Positions 37,457-47,532 of a DNA stretch of 64,000 nt are shown here, in pieces. Below the pieces are notes generated by a model, which saw only the letters and a program-made list of their open reading frames with translations, did not search any database and was not told the origin of the DNA. A program made the position numbers and the translations under genes. Every line of letters starts with the position of its first letter. The stretch's first letter is position 1. Source of the stretch: Orenia metallireducens (lineage in GTDB: Bacteria > Bacillota > Halanaerobiia > Halobacteroidales > Halobacteroidaceae); assembly GCF_003001995.1 (NCBI RefSeq), contig NZ_PVNB01000016.1, positions 26,310 to 90,309 of the forward strand, given 5' to 3'.

Positions 37457-39307
37457 TTGAAAAAAGATGATGTTTTAGAAGCGTTTAAAGAGATAATAGG
37501 TTATGATTTTAGCGATAATATAGAAATATTGAGAAGGATTATTGATAAGACTGAGGAGTTTTATGGTTTGATCTCAGATAAATTACCTGTGATTGAGCAA
37601 AGTATCGATGAGACAATAGTAGAGACAGAGATCTTGGTCAATTATTTTGTAGAGGATAATCAACCTTTGGAGGATAGTCAAGATTTTAGATTATCAAATA
37701 TCTTAGAGGATTTACAAGGTCAGATTGGAGAGGTTTATAACTCTTTATTGGATCGAAGTGATATTATTGATATCTTATCTGATTTTATTATGGATAGTGA
37801 TGATGAAGAGAGCAAGTTCTCTCAAATATTGACCTTGACTAAAGAACTAAATGATTCTTTGACTGATCTTAAGGACTTATCAATTAATGCGATTATATTT
37901 TCAATCAAAGCTGAAAACAATGGAGCTGGTTTTGGAGTAATCTCTAATGAGATTAATCGCCTTTCAAATGATATTAAAGCTAAGTATAGTTTGATTGAAG
38001 GTAATGTACTTATTTTACAGGAGTGGTATGAAGAGTTTGTTGATAATTTACGAGCTTTAGCAGCAATTGAAGATGAGATTGGCGATAAATCTAAGGATAG
38101 GACTAAAGAGATCTTTACAGATGTATTAGAGTCATTAGAGAAGATATCTAATATATTAAGGGACTTTATAGAACATATTAAGATAGGTGTAGAACCGATT
38201 TATGATATTATTGTGTTACTCCAATATCAAGATATTATTAGGCAGAATTTAGAGAATTTAATAGAGATTTTAGTGACTTTAGAGGTAGAGGTTAATACCC
38301 TAGATTTGGAGGAGTACCAAGAGAGTAAGTTTATAGATATGGTTATCTTTATAGATAATGTCGCAGGTCTTTCTAGGGGATTGATGGAGAATATCTTAAG
38401 CCAATTAGAGGAGTCTATCTTCAACATAAGTGATAAGCTTATGAAGATCAATGAGAATCTTATCAGCTTAAAAGAAGAGGATGATAAGATTAGAGAGCTT
38501 TTATCAGAAGATAGAAAGGGGTTAGATAGAGCTGATAGCTTAGATAGAATCTATCAAGAATTAATTTCCTTCATTCCTGAATTTACCTCCAAGATGAATA
38601 GCTTAGAGGACAAATATGACAGTTTAATTAGGGATAAAGATAGTTTTTATGACAATATGGAAGGAATTGAGCAAGGCTTAGAGGAGATTGATAAGGTAGC
38701 TAAGAGGTTTAAGAAGTTAGAGTTAATGGCTAAAATTGAATTTTCTCATATAATGGGCACTAAACACTCCTTTGTCAATGGAATAGAAGAGGCTATCAAT
38801 CAATTTATCAATTCCAGCAAGGACAATAAGGAACTTTATCAGCAACTTAAGGATAAATTACAAAGTGATTATAGTACCTTCCTAGAGTTTGCATTAAAGA
38901 ATAAACAGAATATAAATAGCTCTAAGGAAATTGTAAATAGCTCTAAGGAGGGTCTGTTAACTGGCAGAAGGTTGGTTAAAGAGGCGATGGAGTCTTTACA
39001 TTTTTCAATAGATTCTTTAGGAGTGGAGTTGGCTGCTCTTACGACAGAGATGGAGAAATTTTATCTTTTAGAGGAGCAAGGACAACAGGTGTTATCTTTT
39101 TTGTCTAAATTAAAGTCAAAGACTTCTAATATCAAGGAATATTATTTAGAGAATTCTAAAGATATAAATTTTGAAGAGAGTAATGAACGGTTACAAGAGC
39201 TGATCGATAAATTTACAAGCTATTTAGAGAGAAAGACAGCTCAAGAAGAGATTGGTGATTTAGAGATCGATACTGGTAGTGAAGGTGGGGAATTGACATT
39301 GTTTTAG
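37457..39307 (+). CDS. Soluble receptor-like coiled-coil protein heading the chemosensory operon
   Basis: The 616-residue protein has no membrane segment and is almost all helical. Residues 142-184 (SINAIIFSIKAENN, GAGFGVISNEINRLSNDIKA) match the hairpin tip of chemoreceptors ([30 protein letters not shown]) in layout but are strongly diverged. It looks like a cytoplasmic, degenerate receptor or a scaffold that mimics one. It ends in ELTLF, not in the aromatic tail of the membrane receptors. The TTG start follows GGGGTGAT. Its lead position before STAS, CheY and CheA suggests a dedicated input or adaptor for this array. Confidence 0.7.
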   Translation: MKKDDVLEAFKEIIGYDFSDNIEILRRIIDKTEEFYGLISDKLPVIEQSIDETIVETEILVNYFVEDNQPLEDSQDFRLSNILEDLQGQIGEVYNSLLDRSDIIDILSDFIMDSDDEESKFSQILTLTKELNDSLTDLKDLSINAIIFSIKAENNGAGFGVISNEINRLSNDIKAKYSLIEGNVLILQEWYEEFVDNLRALAAIEDEIGDKSKDRTKEIFTDVLESLEKISNILRDFIEHIKIGVEPIYDIIVLLQYQDIIRQNLENLIEILVTLEVEVNTLDLEEYQESKFIDMVIFIDNVAGLSRGLMENILSQLEESIFNISDKLMKINENLISLKEEDDKIRELLSEDRKGLDRADSLDRIYQELISFIPEFTSKMNSLEDKYDSLIRDKDSFYDNMEGIEQGLEEIDKVAKRFKKLELMAKIEFSHIMGTKHSFVNGIEEAINQFINSSKDNKELYQQLKDKLQSDYSTFLEFALKNKQNINSSKEIVNSSKEGLLTGRRLVKEAMESLHFSIDSLGVELAALTTEMEKFYLLEEQGQQVLSFLSKLKSKTSNIKEYYLENSKDINFEESNERLQELIDKFTSYLERKTAQEEIGDLEIDTGSEGGELTLF

Positions 39308-39504
39308 ATGAAAGCTTTCTGGTGATTTACAAATCTTATAAAACCGTCTATTTTAATAGATTTACTATAGATAAATTAATTTGAGCCTAGGCTTGAGTTA
39401 AATTAGATCCTTAATTTTAGGCTATTTAGCCTTAAACTTAAAGTTAACTCATTACAGAATCTATTATTATTCTTTATTATTAGTTTTAAAGAGGGGGAAT
39501 TTTT

Positions 39505-39786
39505 ATGGAAAAATTGTTGCTTGTCTTACCAGAAGAGCTAACTATATATAATGTGGCCTCTTTTAGAGAGGAGATTTTAGAGAAGCTAAACTCTAATGGA
39601 GTCTTATTTGATTGTGATAAGTTAGAGTATATTGATGCTGCAGGAATACAGTTATTACTCTCTTTAGAGAAGACTTTGCTAAATCAAGGGTCCACTTTGG
39701 AATTGATTAATTTAGCTGATGAGGTTGAAGAGAGTTTAACCTTATTTGGAATGGATAGTATATTGACTTTAAGAAAGGAGATGTAA
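39505..39786 (+). CDS. STAS-domain protein
   Basis: The 93-residue single STAS domain resembles anti-sigma antagonists, but the phosphorylated Ser of SpoIIAA is replaced in YIDAAGIQLLLSL, so classical kinase control is unlikely. STAS proteins of this DAAG type recur beside CheA genes. GAGGGGG precedes the ATG, and the next gene starts within 3 bases of the stop, so it is coupled to the response regulator. Confidence 0.85.
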   Translation: MEKLLLVLPEELTIYNVASFREEILEKLNSNGVLFDCDKLEYIDAAGIQLLLSLEKTLLNQGSTLELINLADEVEESLTLFGMDSILTLRKEM

Positions 39787-39789
39787 GTG

Positions 39790-40170
39790 ATGGCAAAGAA
39801 AATTTTAGTAGTTGATGATTCTAGAACTGTTCGTTCTTCAGTAAAATACACTTTAGAGAAGGAAGGTTATGAGGTGATTTTAGCTGAAGATGGTAGGGAT
39901 GGATTAGAGAAGCTAGAGGATAATTCTAGTATAACTGATAGACCAAAGATGATAATTACTGATGTTAATATGCCTAATATGGATGGGATTACCTTTACTT
40001 CTGAGGTAAAAAAGAATAGAAACTTTAAGTTCGTCCCCGTTTTAATTTTAACTACAGAGTCCCAAGACAAGATGAAATTAAAGGGGAAAGAAGCAGGGGC
40101 AGCAGGATGGTTGGTGAAGCCTTTCTCACCAGAGCAGTTAATTGGTGTTGTTAAGAAGTTTGTCCGTTAA
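39790..40170 (+). CDS. CheY-like response regulator
   Basis: The 126-residue single receiver domain has the acidic pocket DD (9-10), phosphorylation site Asp58 in MIITDVNMPNMDG, Thr in LILTTES and Lys in LVKPF. A GTG lies directly before the ATG at 39790; AAGGAGATG serves both. It is the first of two receivers flanking cheA and may act as phosphate sink or as the output partner of the STAS protein. Confidence 0.92.
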   Translation: MAKKILVVDDSRTVRSSVKYTLEKEGYEVILAEDGRDGLEKLEDNSSITDRPKMIITDVNMPNMDGITFTSEVKKNRNFKFVPVLILTTESQDKMKLKGKEAGAAGWLVKPFSPEQLIGVVKKFVR

Positions 40171-40213
40171 CTAGTTCTATAGAGATATAAATTTATAGAT
40201 TGGGGGGAATTGA

Positions 40214-42307
40214 ATGGGAGAAGAGACTTTAATAAATATTTTTGTTGAAGAATCTGAAGAGATATTAGAAGAATTAGAGATTGATTTAATACAGCTAGAG
40301 GGAAATCCCCAAGATGATGAACTGATTAATAAAATCTTTAGAAGTATGCATACACTTAAAGGTAGTGCAGGTTTGACTGGGTTAACAGATATAGCTGACT
40401 TTGTTCATCATGCTGAAGATGTATTGGATAAGATTAGAAATCATTCTTTGCAAATCAATTATGAAATTATAAGCCTATTATTAGAGAGTAGAGATATTAT
40501 AGAAGCTATGGTTAAGCAGATATTTAATCCAGAGTATCATGTTGACCAACAGAAGGTTATTGAAATAAGTACTGCATTTAAATTCTTTTTAGAAGCCCCT
40601 GTTAGTAATCAAGGTGCTAAGGATTTTGTAGAGGAGAAACAAAAGCTTAGTGAAGAGGACAGTGTCTATCGGATTAAGCTAAAGTTGAATAATAATCTCT
40701 TTGAGACTGGGACAGACCCTCTAGGTTTGATCAAAGAATTGTCAGACTTTTGTGACGTTTTAGATATTAATGTTAATCTTTCTAGAATACCTGAGATATA
40801 TGAGTTGAATCCAGAGGGTTGCTATCTGACTTTGACTATATTTGTCAAGACAAGTGACTCTTTAAAGAGGTTGCAGGATGTCTTTATCTTTATTGAGTTT
40901 TATAATGAGATTGAAATTGAAGAGGTTACAGAGGACTTTAAAGATGGATTGGACCAGACTCTAGCAGAAAAGCTGACAGGCGAGATACTTGTAGAACGAG
41001 GTATTGTAGAGGAAGAGGATATTGAAGAGGCTTTAGAGGAGCAAAATAGAATAGGAGAGATTCTATCCAAAAGAGGTAAGGTAAGTAAGAAGCAGGTAGA
41101 GAAGGTAGTTGGTGAACAGACTAAGGTCAGAAATATTAAAGAAAAGAGTAGTATCAAGGTTGATACTTATAAGCTAGAGCAGCTGATGAATAGTATGGCT
41201 GAGCTGGTAATTAGTCAGGCAAAAGTAAGGGATTTAGTCTTTCAATTCCATAATAATAAAGAGACAGAGTTTGTAACTGCTTTTGATGAGGTTGACAAGA
41301 GAATCAAAGATTTACAAGAAGAGATTATGAAGGTAAGGATGGTTCCAATCGGTGATACCTTTATCCGCTTTAAAAGGTTGGTACGTGATCTCTCTAAAAA
41401 GCAAGGAAAAGAGATTGCTTTAGAAATTAAAGGAAAAGAGACAGAGCTTGATAAGAATATTATTGAACAGATAGCAGACCCTCTTAAACATATGATTAGA
41501 AATTCTATTGATCATGGTATTGAACTTCCAGAAGAAAGAGAGCAGGAAGGTAAGAATAGAGTTGGAAAGATTACTTTAAGTGCATATCATAAAGAAGGAA
41601 GTATTATTATTAAGGTTGTAGATGATGGAGCAGGTTTAGATAAAGATAAAATATTAAGAAAAGCTATAGATAAAGGAATAGTAAATAGAGAAGATAAGCT
41701 AAAGGATGAAGATATTTATCAATTAATCTTTGCTCCAGGTTTCTCCACAGCCCAGGTTGTAACTGAGACCTCTGGTAGAGGGGTAGGGATGGATGTAGTT
41801 AGAAGTAATATCGAGAGATTAAGAGGAACAGTCAATATCTCTACTGCACTCAATCAAGGTACTACCTTTAAAATCAAATTGCCATTAACCTTGGCCATTA
41901 TTGATGGGATGGCAATTAAAGTAGGGGAAGAGAACTTTATTATCCCAATGAATGCAATTTATGAGTTCATTCAACCAGCACCAGAACATCTTAAAACCGT
42001 TAAAGGAAAAGGTGAGGTTGTTAAAGTTAGAGATAACTATATAACTTTAACAAGGCTACATAGCTTATTTAATATCGAAGCTAAAGAGACTGATCCCACT
42101 AAAGCTATAGTAGTTGTTGTTCATGATGAGGGTAAGAAGACTTGTCTGTTAGTAGATGAAATTTTAGGACAACAGCAGGCTGTAGTTAAGAGTTTAGAGG
42201 ATAATTATACTTATGTAGAAGGAATGGCAGGAGCTACTATCTTAGGAAATGGTAATGTAGCTATGATTTTAGATATTTCAACGATTATTAAGATGGCACT
42301 AAGGTAG
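40214..42307 (+). CDS. cheA: Chemotaxis histidine kinase CheA
   Basis: The 697-residue kinase has an Hpt domain with phospho-His46 (FRSMHTLKGSAG), a ferredoxin-like middle domain (about 150-240), then two tandem 25-residue motifs at 256-278 and 281-303 (GEILVERGIVEEEDIEEALEEQ; GEILSKRGKVSKKQVEKVV) that resemble the MshEN repeat of type II secretion ATPases. Dimerisation, ATPase (N-box HMIRNSIDHGIE; G-boxes DDGAGLD and TETSGRGVGMDVV) and CheW-like domains follow. GGGGGGAA precedes the ATG. It is the core of the chemosensory array encoded here. Confidence 0.96.
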   Translation: MGEETLINIFVEESEEILEELEIDLIQLEGNPQDDELINKIFRSMHTLKGSAGLTGLTDIADFVHHAEDVLDKIRNHSLQINYEIISLLLESRDIIEAMVKQIFNPEYHVDQQKVIEISTAFKFFLEAPVSNQGAKDFVEEKQKLSEEDSVYRIKLKLNNNLFETGTDPLGLIKELSDFCDVLDINVNLSRIPEIYELNPEGCYLTLTIFVKTSDSLKRLQDVFIFIEFYNEIEIEEVTEDFKDGLDQTLAEKLTGEILVERGIVEEEDIEEALEEQNRIGEILSKRGKVSKKQVEKVVGEQTKVRNIKEKSSIKVDTYKLEQLMNSMAELVISQAKVRDLVFQFHNNKETEFVTAFDEVDKRIKDLQEEIMKVRMVPIGDTFIRFKRLVRDLSKKQGKEIALEIKGKETELDKNIIEQIADPLKHMIRNSIDHGIELPEEREQEGKNRVGKITLSAYHKEGSIIIKVVDDGAGLDKDKILRKAIDKGIVNREDKLKDEDIYQLIFAPGFSTAQVVTETSGRGVGMDVVRSNIERLRGTVNISTALNQGTTFKIKLPLTLAIIDGMAIKVGEENFIIPMNAIYEFIQPAPEHLKTVKGKGEVVKVRDNYITLTRLHSLFNIEAKETDPTKAIVVVVHDEGKKTCLLVDEILGQQQAVVKSLEDNYTYVEGMAGATILGNGNVAMILDISTIIKMALR

Positions 42308-42370
42308 TTAAGAGTTAGAAATTAAATTATTTACTATTCACTATTGATTATTAACTATTAACTGATTTAA
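42308..42370. repeat. Stuttering 'TATTAACTATTAACT' spacer
   Basis: The gap between cheA and cheY consists largely of near-repeats of CTATTcAcTATTgA and TTAACTATTAACTG. It resembles other low-information spacers in this window. Confidence 0.4.
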
Positions 42371-42380
42371 GGGGTGGGTT

Positions 42381-42758
42381 ATGATGAAGAAGGTATTGAT
42401 TGTTGATGATTCTTATGTGGTAAGGCATCTATTAAAGCAGCTTTTAGAAGAGATGGAGCATGAGATAGTAGGTGAAGCTGAAAATGGCTTTGAAGCTTGT
42501 TTAAAGTATAAAGAACTTCAACCAGACTTTGTAACTATGGATATTGTTATGCCAGAGATGGATGGGATTGAGGCTGCTAGAAGGATTATATCCTTTGATT
42601 CTGATGCCAATATAATCATGTGTAGTTCCATGGGGCAAAAGCCAATGGTCTTAGAGGCTTTAGAAATAGGTGCGAAAGGATTTTTAGTAAAACCTTTTAA
42701 GAAAAAGCAGGTTCAAAAGGGAATAGAACGACTAAAAAGGCAATTTGAAGTAGTATAA
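42381..42758 (+). CDS. cheY: Chemotaxis response regulator CheY
   Basis: The 125-residue receiver has DD at 9-10, phosphorylation site Asp54 in TMDIVMPEMDG, Ser in CSSMG and Lys in LVKPFKK, matching Bacillus CheY closely. Two adjacent ATGs (42381, 42384) both follow AAGGGGTGG. It sits between cheA and cheW and is the likely flagellar-motor messenger. Confidence 0.94.
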   Translation: MMKKVLIVDDSYVVRHLLKQLLEEMEHEIVGEAENGFEACLKYKELQPDFVTMDIVMPEMDGIEAARRIISFDSDANIIMCSSMGQKPMVLEALEIGAKGFLVKPFKKKQVQKGIERLKRQFEVV

Positions 42759-42804
42759 TCTCTATTTGAAAGCCAAATAATTCAAGGTGAGGTGACATAT
42801 TAAG

Positions 42805-43368
42805 ATGAAAGAGAGTAAAGATAATACTATGAATATCTTAAATCAGCAGTTGACCAATATTTCAGCAGAGAATCAATTCTTAACTTTTAAGGTAGTGAAC
42901 GAGGAATATGGTGTTGATGTCTTAAGGGTTCAGGAGATTATCCGTTATATTAAGCCTACAGAAATACCAAATACCCCAGAGGTAATGAAGGGGGTTATCA
43001 ACTTTAGAGGTGAAGTAATTCCAGTCATTGATTTAAGGAAAAAGTTTGGATTTGATTTTGGTGAATATAATGAATTTACTGTCATCATCGTCTTAGAAGT
43101 AGAGGATAAGATCATTGGGGTTATTGTTGATCAGGTCTCAGATATTATTAGCTTCTCTACAGAAGATATTCAGGATAATCTAGAATTTGGCTCAGATATT
43201 GATACCAAATTTATTAAAGGTATGGCCAAAGTAGAGGATCGTTTGATTATGCTATTAGAGTTAGAAAGATTAATCTCTTTTGAGAACTTTAAAAAGATCA
43301 ATAATTTAGATACAAATATGGTTTTAGCAGAAGAGAATCAAGAGAAAGAGGAGCAAGATGAATTATAA
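42805..43368 (+). CDS. cheW: Chemotaxis coupling protein CheW
   Basis: The 187-residue coupling protein links receptors to CheA. It has the SH3-like CheW fold with YGVDVLRVQEII, TEIPNTPEVMKGVINFRGEVIPVIDLRKKFG and VDQVSDII. The last 30 residues are an acidic tail beyond the fold. It overlaps cheR by 11 bases. Confidence 0.95.
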   Translation: MKESKDNTMNILNQQLTNISAENQFLTFKVVNEEYGVDVLRVQEIIRYIKPTEIPNTPEVMKGVINFRGEVIPVIDLRKKFGFDFGEYNEFTVIIVLEVEDKIIGVIVDQVSDIISFSTEDIQDNLEFGSDIDTKFIKGMAKVEDRLIMLLELERLISFENFKKINNLDTNMVLAEENQEKEEQDEL

Positions 43369-44200
43369 TTATCTACTTGATAGCGAGCTTTTTCAAAAAT
43401 TCAGTAAATTGATCTTTGATAGAATCGGTATTAATTTGTCTGATAAGAAGAAAGCAATGGTTACTTCACGCCTCTCTAAAAGGTTAAGACAGTTAAAGTT
43501 AGCTGACTTTGAAGATTACTATAACTACTTGAACTCCAATCAAGCAGAGCTGGTTCAGTTATATAATCTATTAACGACAAATGTAACTAGATTCTTTAGA
43601 GAAGAATATCACTTTCAATTTCTCCAAGATAAGGTATTGCCACAATTAGCTACAAGAAAGGATAAGACCCTAAGGGTTTGGAGTGCAGGATGTTCTAGTG
43701 GAGAAGAGGCTTATAGTTTAGCTATAGTATTGAAGGAGTTCTTTTCTAATAAGGGCTGGGATATAAGGATACTGGCTACTGATATCAATACTGAAGTCTT
43801 GGAGATTGGCAAAGAGGGTATCTATCATTTTGAGCAAGTAAAGGATATCCCTTATAATTTGTTAACTAAGTACTTTAAGCTTGGTACTGGTGAAAATCAA
43901 GGTCTCTTTAAAGCAAAGGATAGCTTAAGAAAGATGATCAAGTTTCAGAGGTTGAATTTAAATCAAAGTGGTCTTTATCCAATTCAGGCAAAGCTAGATT
44001 TTATTTTCTGCCGTAATGTCTTTATTTACTTTAAAGAGGAGACTAAAAATAAGGTTTTAGAAGGCTTTTATCAGCAGCTAAAGGACAGAGGCTATTTGTT
44101 TTTAGGACATTCTGAATCTATTCCTATCAGTCACAAATTTTCAAAAGAATGGGCTTTAGTAGCTAAGACTACTTATCAAAAGATTTCATATAATAATTAG
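43358..44200 (+). CDS. cheR: Chemoreceptor methyltransferase CheR
   Basis: The 280-residue SAM-dependent enzyme methylates receptor glutamates. An N-terminal helical domain is followed by the methyltransferase core with RVWSAGCSSGEEAYSLA, ATDIN and DFIFCRNVFIYF. The segment between ATDIN and the CRN motif should contain the beta-subdomain that docks receptor tails. It is followed by a gap with AT-rich repeats, then cheB. Confidence 0.96.
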   Translation: MNYNYLLDSELFQKFSKLIFDRIGINLSDKKKAMVTSRLSKRLRQLKLADFEDYYNYLNSNQAELVQLYNLLTTNVTRFFREEYHFQFLQDKVLPQLATRKDKTLRVWSAGCSSGEEAYSLAIVLKEFFSNKGWDIRILATDINTEVLEIGKEGIYHFEQVKDIPYNLLTKYFKLGTGENQGLFKAKDSLRKMIKFQRLNLNQSGLYPIQAKLDFIFCRNVFIYFKEETKNKVLEGFYQQLKDRGYLFLGHSESIPISHKFSKEWALVAKTTYQKISYNN

Positions 44201-44412
44201 AATAACTCACTTTAAGAGTGAATTGTATGATTAGATTAAGTTTGAGTTTAAGATCAAGACTAAATAGTTTCAAAGAAAGCAAAATACAAGATTTAGTTGA
44301 ATTCAATCTTAGACTTAGACTAAAAACTATTAAATTGATTTTTTATAGTATAGGAATTTCCAGCAAAATTGTTAATAGATTAATAATTTCCTAATAAGAA
44401 AGGGGGGTATAG

Positions 44413-45468
44413 ATGAGTGGTTTAAATCTAAAGAGGAAGATAAGGGTTTTAATAGTCGATGACTCCCCTGTAGTAAGGCAGTTATTGAGAGTAACTTTAG
44501 AGCAAAGTGATCAGCTAGAAGTAGTAGGGACTGCTGGTGATCCCTATTTGGCAGTACAGAAAATCAAGGAGCTTAATCCTGATGTGTTGACCCTTGATGT
44601 AGAGATGCCTAAGATGAATGGTTTAGAGTTTTTAAAGAGGCTAATGATTGCCCATCCGTTACCTGTTGTAATGGTCAGTACCTTGACCTTAAGTGGAAGT
44701 AAAGTTACTCTAAAGGCTCTGGAGTTAGGTGCTGTAGATTTTGTAGCTAAGCCTAATTTAAGTGATAAAGAGGAGAAAAGGGAATTTCAAAGAGAGATTA
44801 TAAGCAAGGTAGAGACGGCGGCTAAGGTAGATATTAGAAAGTTAAAATCTCATAGTCTACATATCGCTGATAAATCTATCCAGTTGAAAAAAGATACCTC
44901 TAATAAGCTAATTGCTATCGGAGCTTCTACAGGTGGGGTAACAGCAATTAGGAATATATTGCCCCACTTTCCTAAAAGCAGTCCAGGTATAATTATTGTG
45001 CAGCATATGCCTCAGGGCTTCACCAAAACCTTTGCAGATAACTTAGATAAGATAAGTTCAATCAAGGTCAAAGAGGCTGAAGATGGGGATCAAGTACTAG
45101 CTGGTCAAGCCTTAGTAGTTCCAGGTGGTTATCATATGAAGATTATCAAAAAAGGAAGTAGTTATTATAGTAAATTAATTACTGGACCTAAGGTTAATTA
45201 TCAACGCCCTGCAGTAGATGTGACCTTTGGCAGTTTAGCTCAGATTGCAGGAGCTGAGACTATTGGGGTTCTTCTGACAGGTATGGGCAAGGATGGAGCT
45301 AAAGGGTTGAAGATGATTAAAGATACTGGAGGCTATACCTTAGTCCAAAACCAAGAGACCTCCACTATCTTTGGTATGCCTAAACAGGCAATAGAGCTGG
45401 GAGCTGCTAGTGAAATAGTTGCTTTGAATCAAATACCCAGTAAAGTTATCGACTTATTAAATGATTAG
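44413..45468 (+). CDS. cheB: Chemotaxis methylesterase/deamidase CheB
   Basis: The 351-residue enzyme has a receiver domain with Asp62 ([11 protein letters not shown]) and a C-terminal esterase with Ser in IGASTGGV, His in VQHMPQGF and Asp in GMGKDGA. Phosphorylation by CheA activates removal of methyl groups from receptors. AAGGGGGG precedes the ATG. It ends in front of the first receptor gene, whose ribosome-binding site overlaps its stop. Confidence 0.96.
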   Translation: MSGLNLKRKIRVLIVDDSPVVRQLLRVTLEQSDQLEVVGTAGDPYLAVQKIKELNPDVLTLDVEMPKMNGLEFLKRLMIAHPLPVVMVSTLTLSGSKVTLKALELGAVDFVAKPNLSDKEEKREFQREIISKVETAAKVDIRKLKSHSLHIADKSIQLKKDTSNKLIAIGASTGGVTAIRNILPHFPKSSPGIIIVQHMPQGFTKTFADNLDKISSIKVKEAEDGDQVLAGQALVVPGGYHMKIIKKGSSYYSKLITGPKVNYQRPAVDVTFGSLAQIAGAETIGVLLTGMGKDGAKGLKMIKDTGGYTLVQNQETSTIFGMPKQAIELGAASEIVALNQIPSKVIDLLND

Positions 45469-45484
45469 AGAAGGGGTGGTTGTT

Positions 45485-47461
45485 TTGTTTAAATCTATTA
45501 AGAAGATGATGACTGTACGTAATAAGCTATTATTATTTATACTAGTACCTTTAGTAACTACATTATTGGCTTTGCTTTATCAGAATTATAATCTGGTGAT
45601 AGATAATGTAACAGCTACTGTAGAAAGCAATGGTCTAGAACAGGTTAAGAATAACGCTAAATTAATCGATAATTGGTTGACTGCTAAGGAGAATGAAGTC
45701 AAGCTGTTAGCTAATTCTGTTAATTTAGAGGAGGGTTGGAACCAGAAACAAGAAGAGTTGTGGGTTATCATAGATAAGTTAAAAGCAAACTCTTTACAAG
45801 GAACCTTTGCTAATTTGATGTTAATAGATCTTAATGGACAAGCTTGGACTACCCAGGATAGAGGTGTATATGACTTAAGTAAAAGAGATTACTTCCAGCA
45901 GGTTAAAGAGAGTAAGTCGATGTTTATCAGTGATCCAGTCAATTCTAAACTGAGTGGTAAAGATATCTTTACAGTTACAGTTCCACTAACAGATCAGTCT
46001 GGTAAGATGATAGGAGTTTTAGCAGGAAATGTACTCTTAAGTCCTTTACAAGAGATTGTAGATGACTTTAAATTAGGTCAGACTGGCTATGCTTATCTAC
46101 TTAATTCTATAGGATTAACTATTGCCCATCCAGATAGGCAGAATATTTTGAAATTAGATTTGACAAACTCTAATAATAGTAAAATATCAACAGAATTGGC
46201 TAGTATATCAGAGAATATGATTTCTGGTGATTTTGGTAAAGCAAGTTATAATTATGAGGGGATAGATAAATATGTTTATTATCATCCAATAGGGGAGGCA
46301 AATTGGTCTTTAGCCTTGACTGTTCCAGTTAAAGAACTGACTGTAGCAGCTGATGAGATCTTTAAGAAGTCTGCAATTGGTTATGGGGTATTATTAGTGA
46401 TTATCTCCATAATTGTATTCTTGCTCTCTGGTTCTATTGCCAAAGCAATTCAAGAGGTACAACAGGTTTTAGCTAAGGTTGCTAAGGGAGATTTTACGGA
46501 AAAGTCTAAGGTGAGAAGTTATGATGAGCTTGGTAAGATGGCCAAGAGTTTAAATATAACTATCGACCAATTAAGTGAAGTCTTGCACAAGGTACAACGA
46601 AGCTCAATCAATGTCAGTAATGCATCTGAGGAGATATCTGGTGGAAATCAGGATTTATCTCAAAGAACTCAAGAACAGGCATCATCTTTAGAGGAGGTTT
46701 CAGCAACAATCCAGCAGATTACAGCTTCTATTCAAGAGGTAGCTGCTAGCTCAGATAATACTGACAATTTAGCAACTAAGACTATGGAGGTCATAGAAGA
46801 GGGCTCACAGGTAGTAGGGAGAACGATGGAATCTATGAGCAAGATTACTGCAAGTAGTAAAGAGATTGCAGCAATTATTAATGTAGTCAATGATATTGCT
46901 TTTCAGACGAACTTGTTAGCCTTAAATGCAGCAGTAGAAGCAGCTAGAGCAGGCGAGCATGGTAAAGGTTTTGCAGTAGTAGCAGCAGAGGTAAGAAACC
47001 TATCAGCTAGGACTGCTGAGTCGGCTAAGGAGATAGAGAACTTAATTAGCAATATAATCAGCCAGATTGAAGAGGGTAATCATTTGGTAGAGGAGACAGG
47101 CAACTCTTTACAGCAGATAGTAGAGAATAGTAAGCATACTTCTGAAGCGATTGCTGAGATTGCAGTAGCTATGGAGGAACAGAGTTCTGCTGCTGGTCAG
47201 ATTCAAGGTGCAGTAGAGGAGTTAAATCAGGTTACCCAACAGAATGCTTCGATGGTAGAGGAGATATCAAGTTCTAGTGATTCACTAAATGATGAGGCTA
47301 ATGAACTAGCTAATATTATCAGTGGATTTAAGTTCAGTAATGTTAGTACTAGAAAGCAAGTTTCTACTAAAATCGGACAGGAAGATTATAGAGATGATGA
47401 GATCTTTAATCTTTTAAAAGATAATAAGAAATTTAATGAAGATGATTTTGAAAGATTTTAA
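45485..47461 (+). CDS. Chemoreceptor with Cache sensor, one HAMP
   Basis: The 658-residue receptor has transmembrane helices at about 13-35 and 297-320, a periplasmic double-Cache sensor between them ([21 protein letters not shown] region), a single HAMP and a full-length signalling hairpin with the tip [19 protein letters not shown]. The last residues, NEDDFERF, form the shared aromatic tail. The TTG at 45485 after AAGGGGTGGT is preferred over an ATG overlapping cheB. It is closed by a strong terminator. Confidence 0.92.
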   Translation: MFKSIKKMMTVRNKLLLFILVPLVTTLLALLYQNYNLVIDNVTATVESNGLEQVKNNAKLIDNWLTAKENEVKLLANSVNLEEGWNQKQEELWVIIDKLKANSLQGTFANLMLIDLNGQAWTTQDRGVYDLSKRDYFQQVKESKSMFISDPVNSKLSGKDIFTVTVPLTDQSGKMIGVLAGNVLLSPLQEIVDDFKLGQTGYAYLLNSIGLTIAHPDRQNILKLDLTNSNNSKISTELASISENMISGDFGKASYNYEGIDKYVYYHPIGEANWSLALTVPVKELTVAADEIFKKSAIGYGVLLVIISIIVFLLSGSIAKAIQEVQQVLAKVAKGDFTEKSKVRSYDELGKMAKSLNITIDQLSEVLHKVQRSSINVSNASEEISGGNQDLSQRTQEQASSLEEVSATIQQITASIQEVAASSDNTDNLATKTMEVIEEGSQVVGRTMESMSKITASSKEIAAIINVVNDIAFQTNLLALNAAVEAARAGEHGKGFAVVAAEVRNLSARTAESAKEIENLISNIISQIEEGNHLVEETGNSLQQIVENSKHTSEAIAEIAVAMEEQSSAAGQIQGAVEELNQVTQQNASMVEEISSSSDSLNDEANELANIISGFKFSNVSTRKQVSTKIGQEDYRDDEIFNLLKDNKKFNEDDFERF

Positions 47462-47467
47462 TCTTTA

Positions 47468-47503
47468 AAAATAAGAGGTGATTTATAAATCACCTCTTAT
47501 TTT
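47468..47503 (+). terminator. Terminator between the Cache receptor and cheD
   Basis: AAATAAGAGGTGATTT and its perfect complement form a 16-bp stem around a 2-4 base centre, followed by a T-run. Confidence 0.92.
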
Positions 47504-47532
47504 TTAAAATTTATAAAGTGGTGATGGTATTT

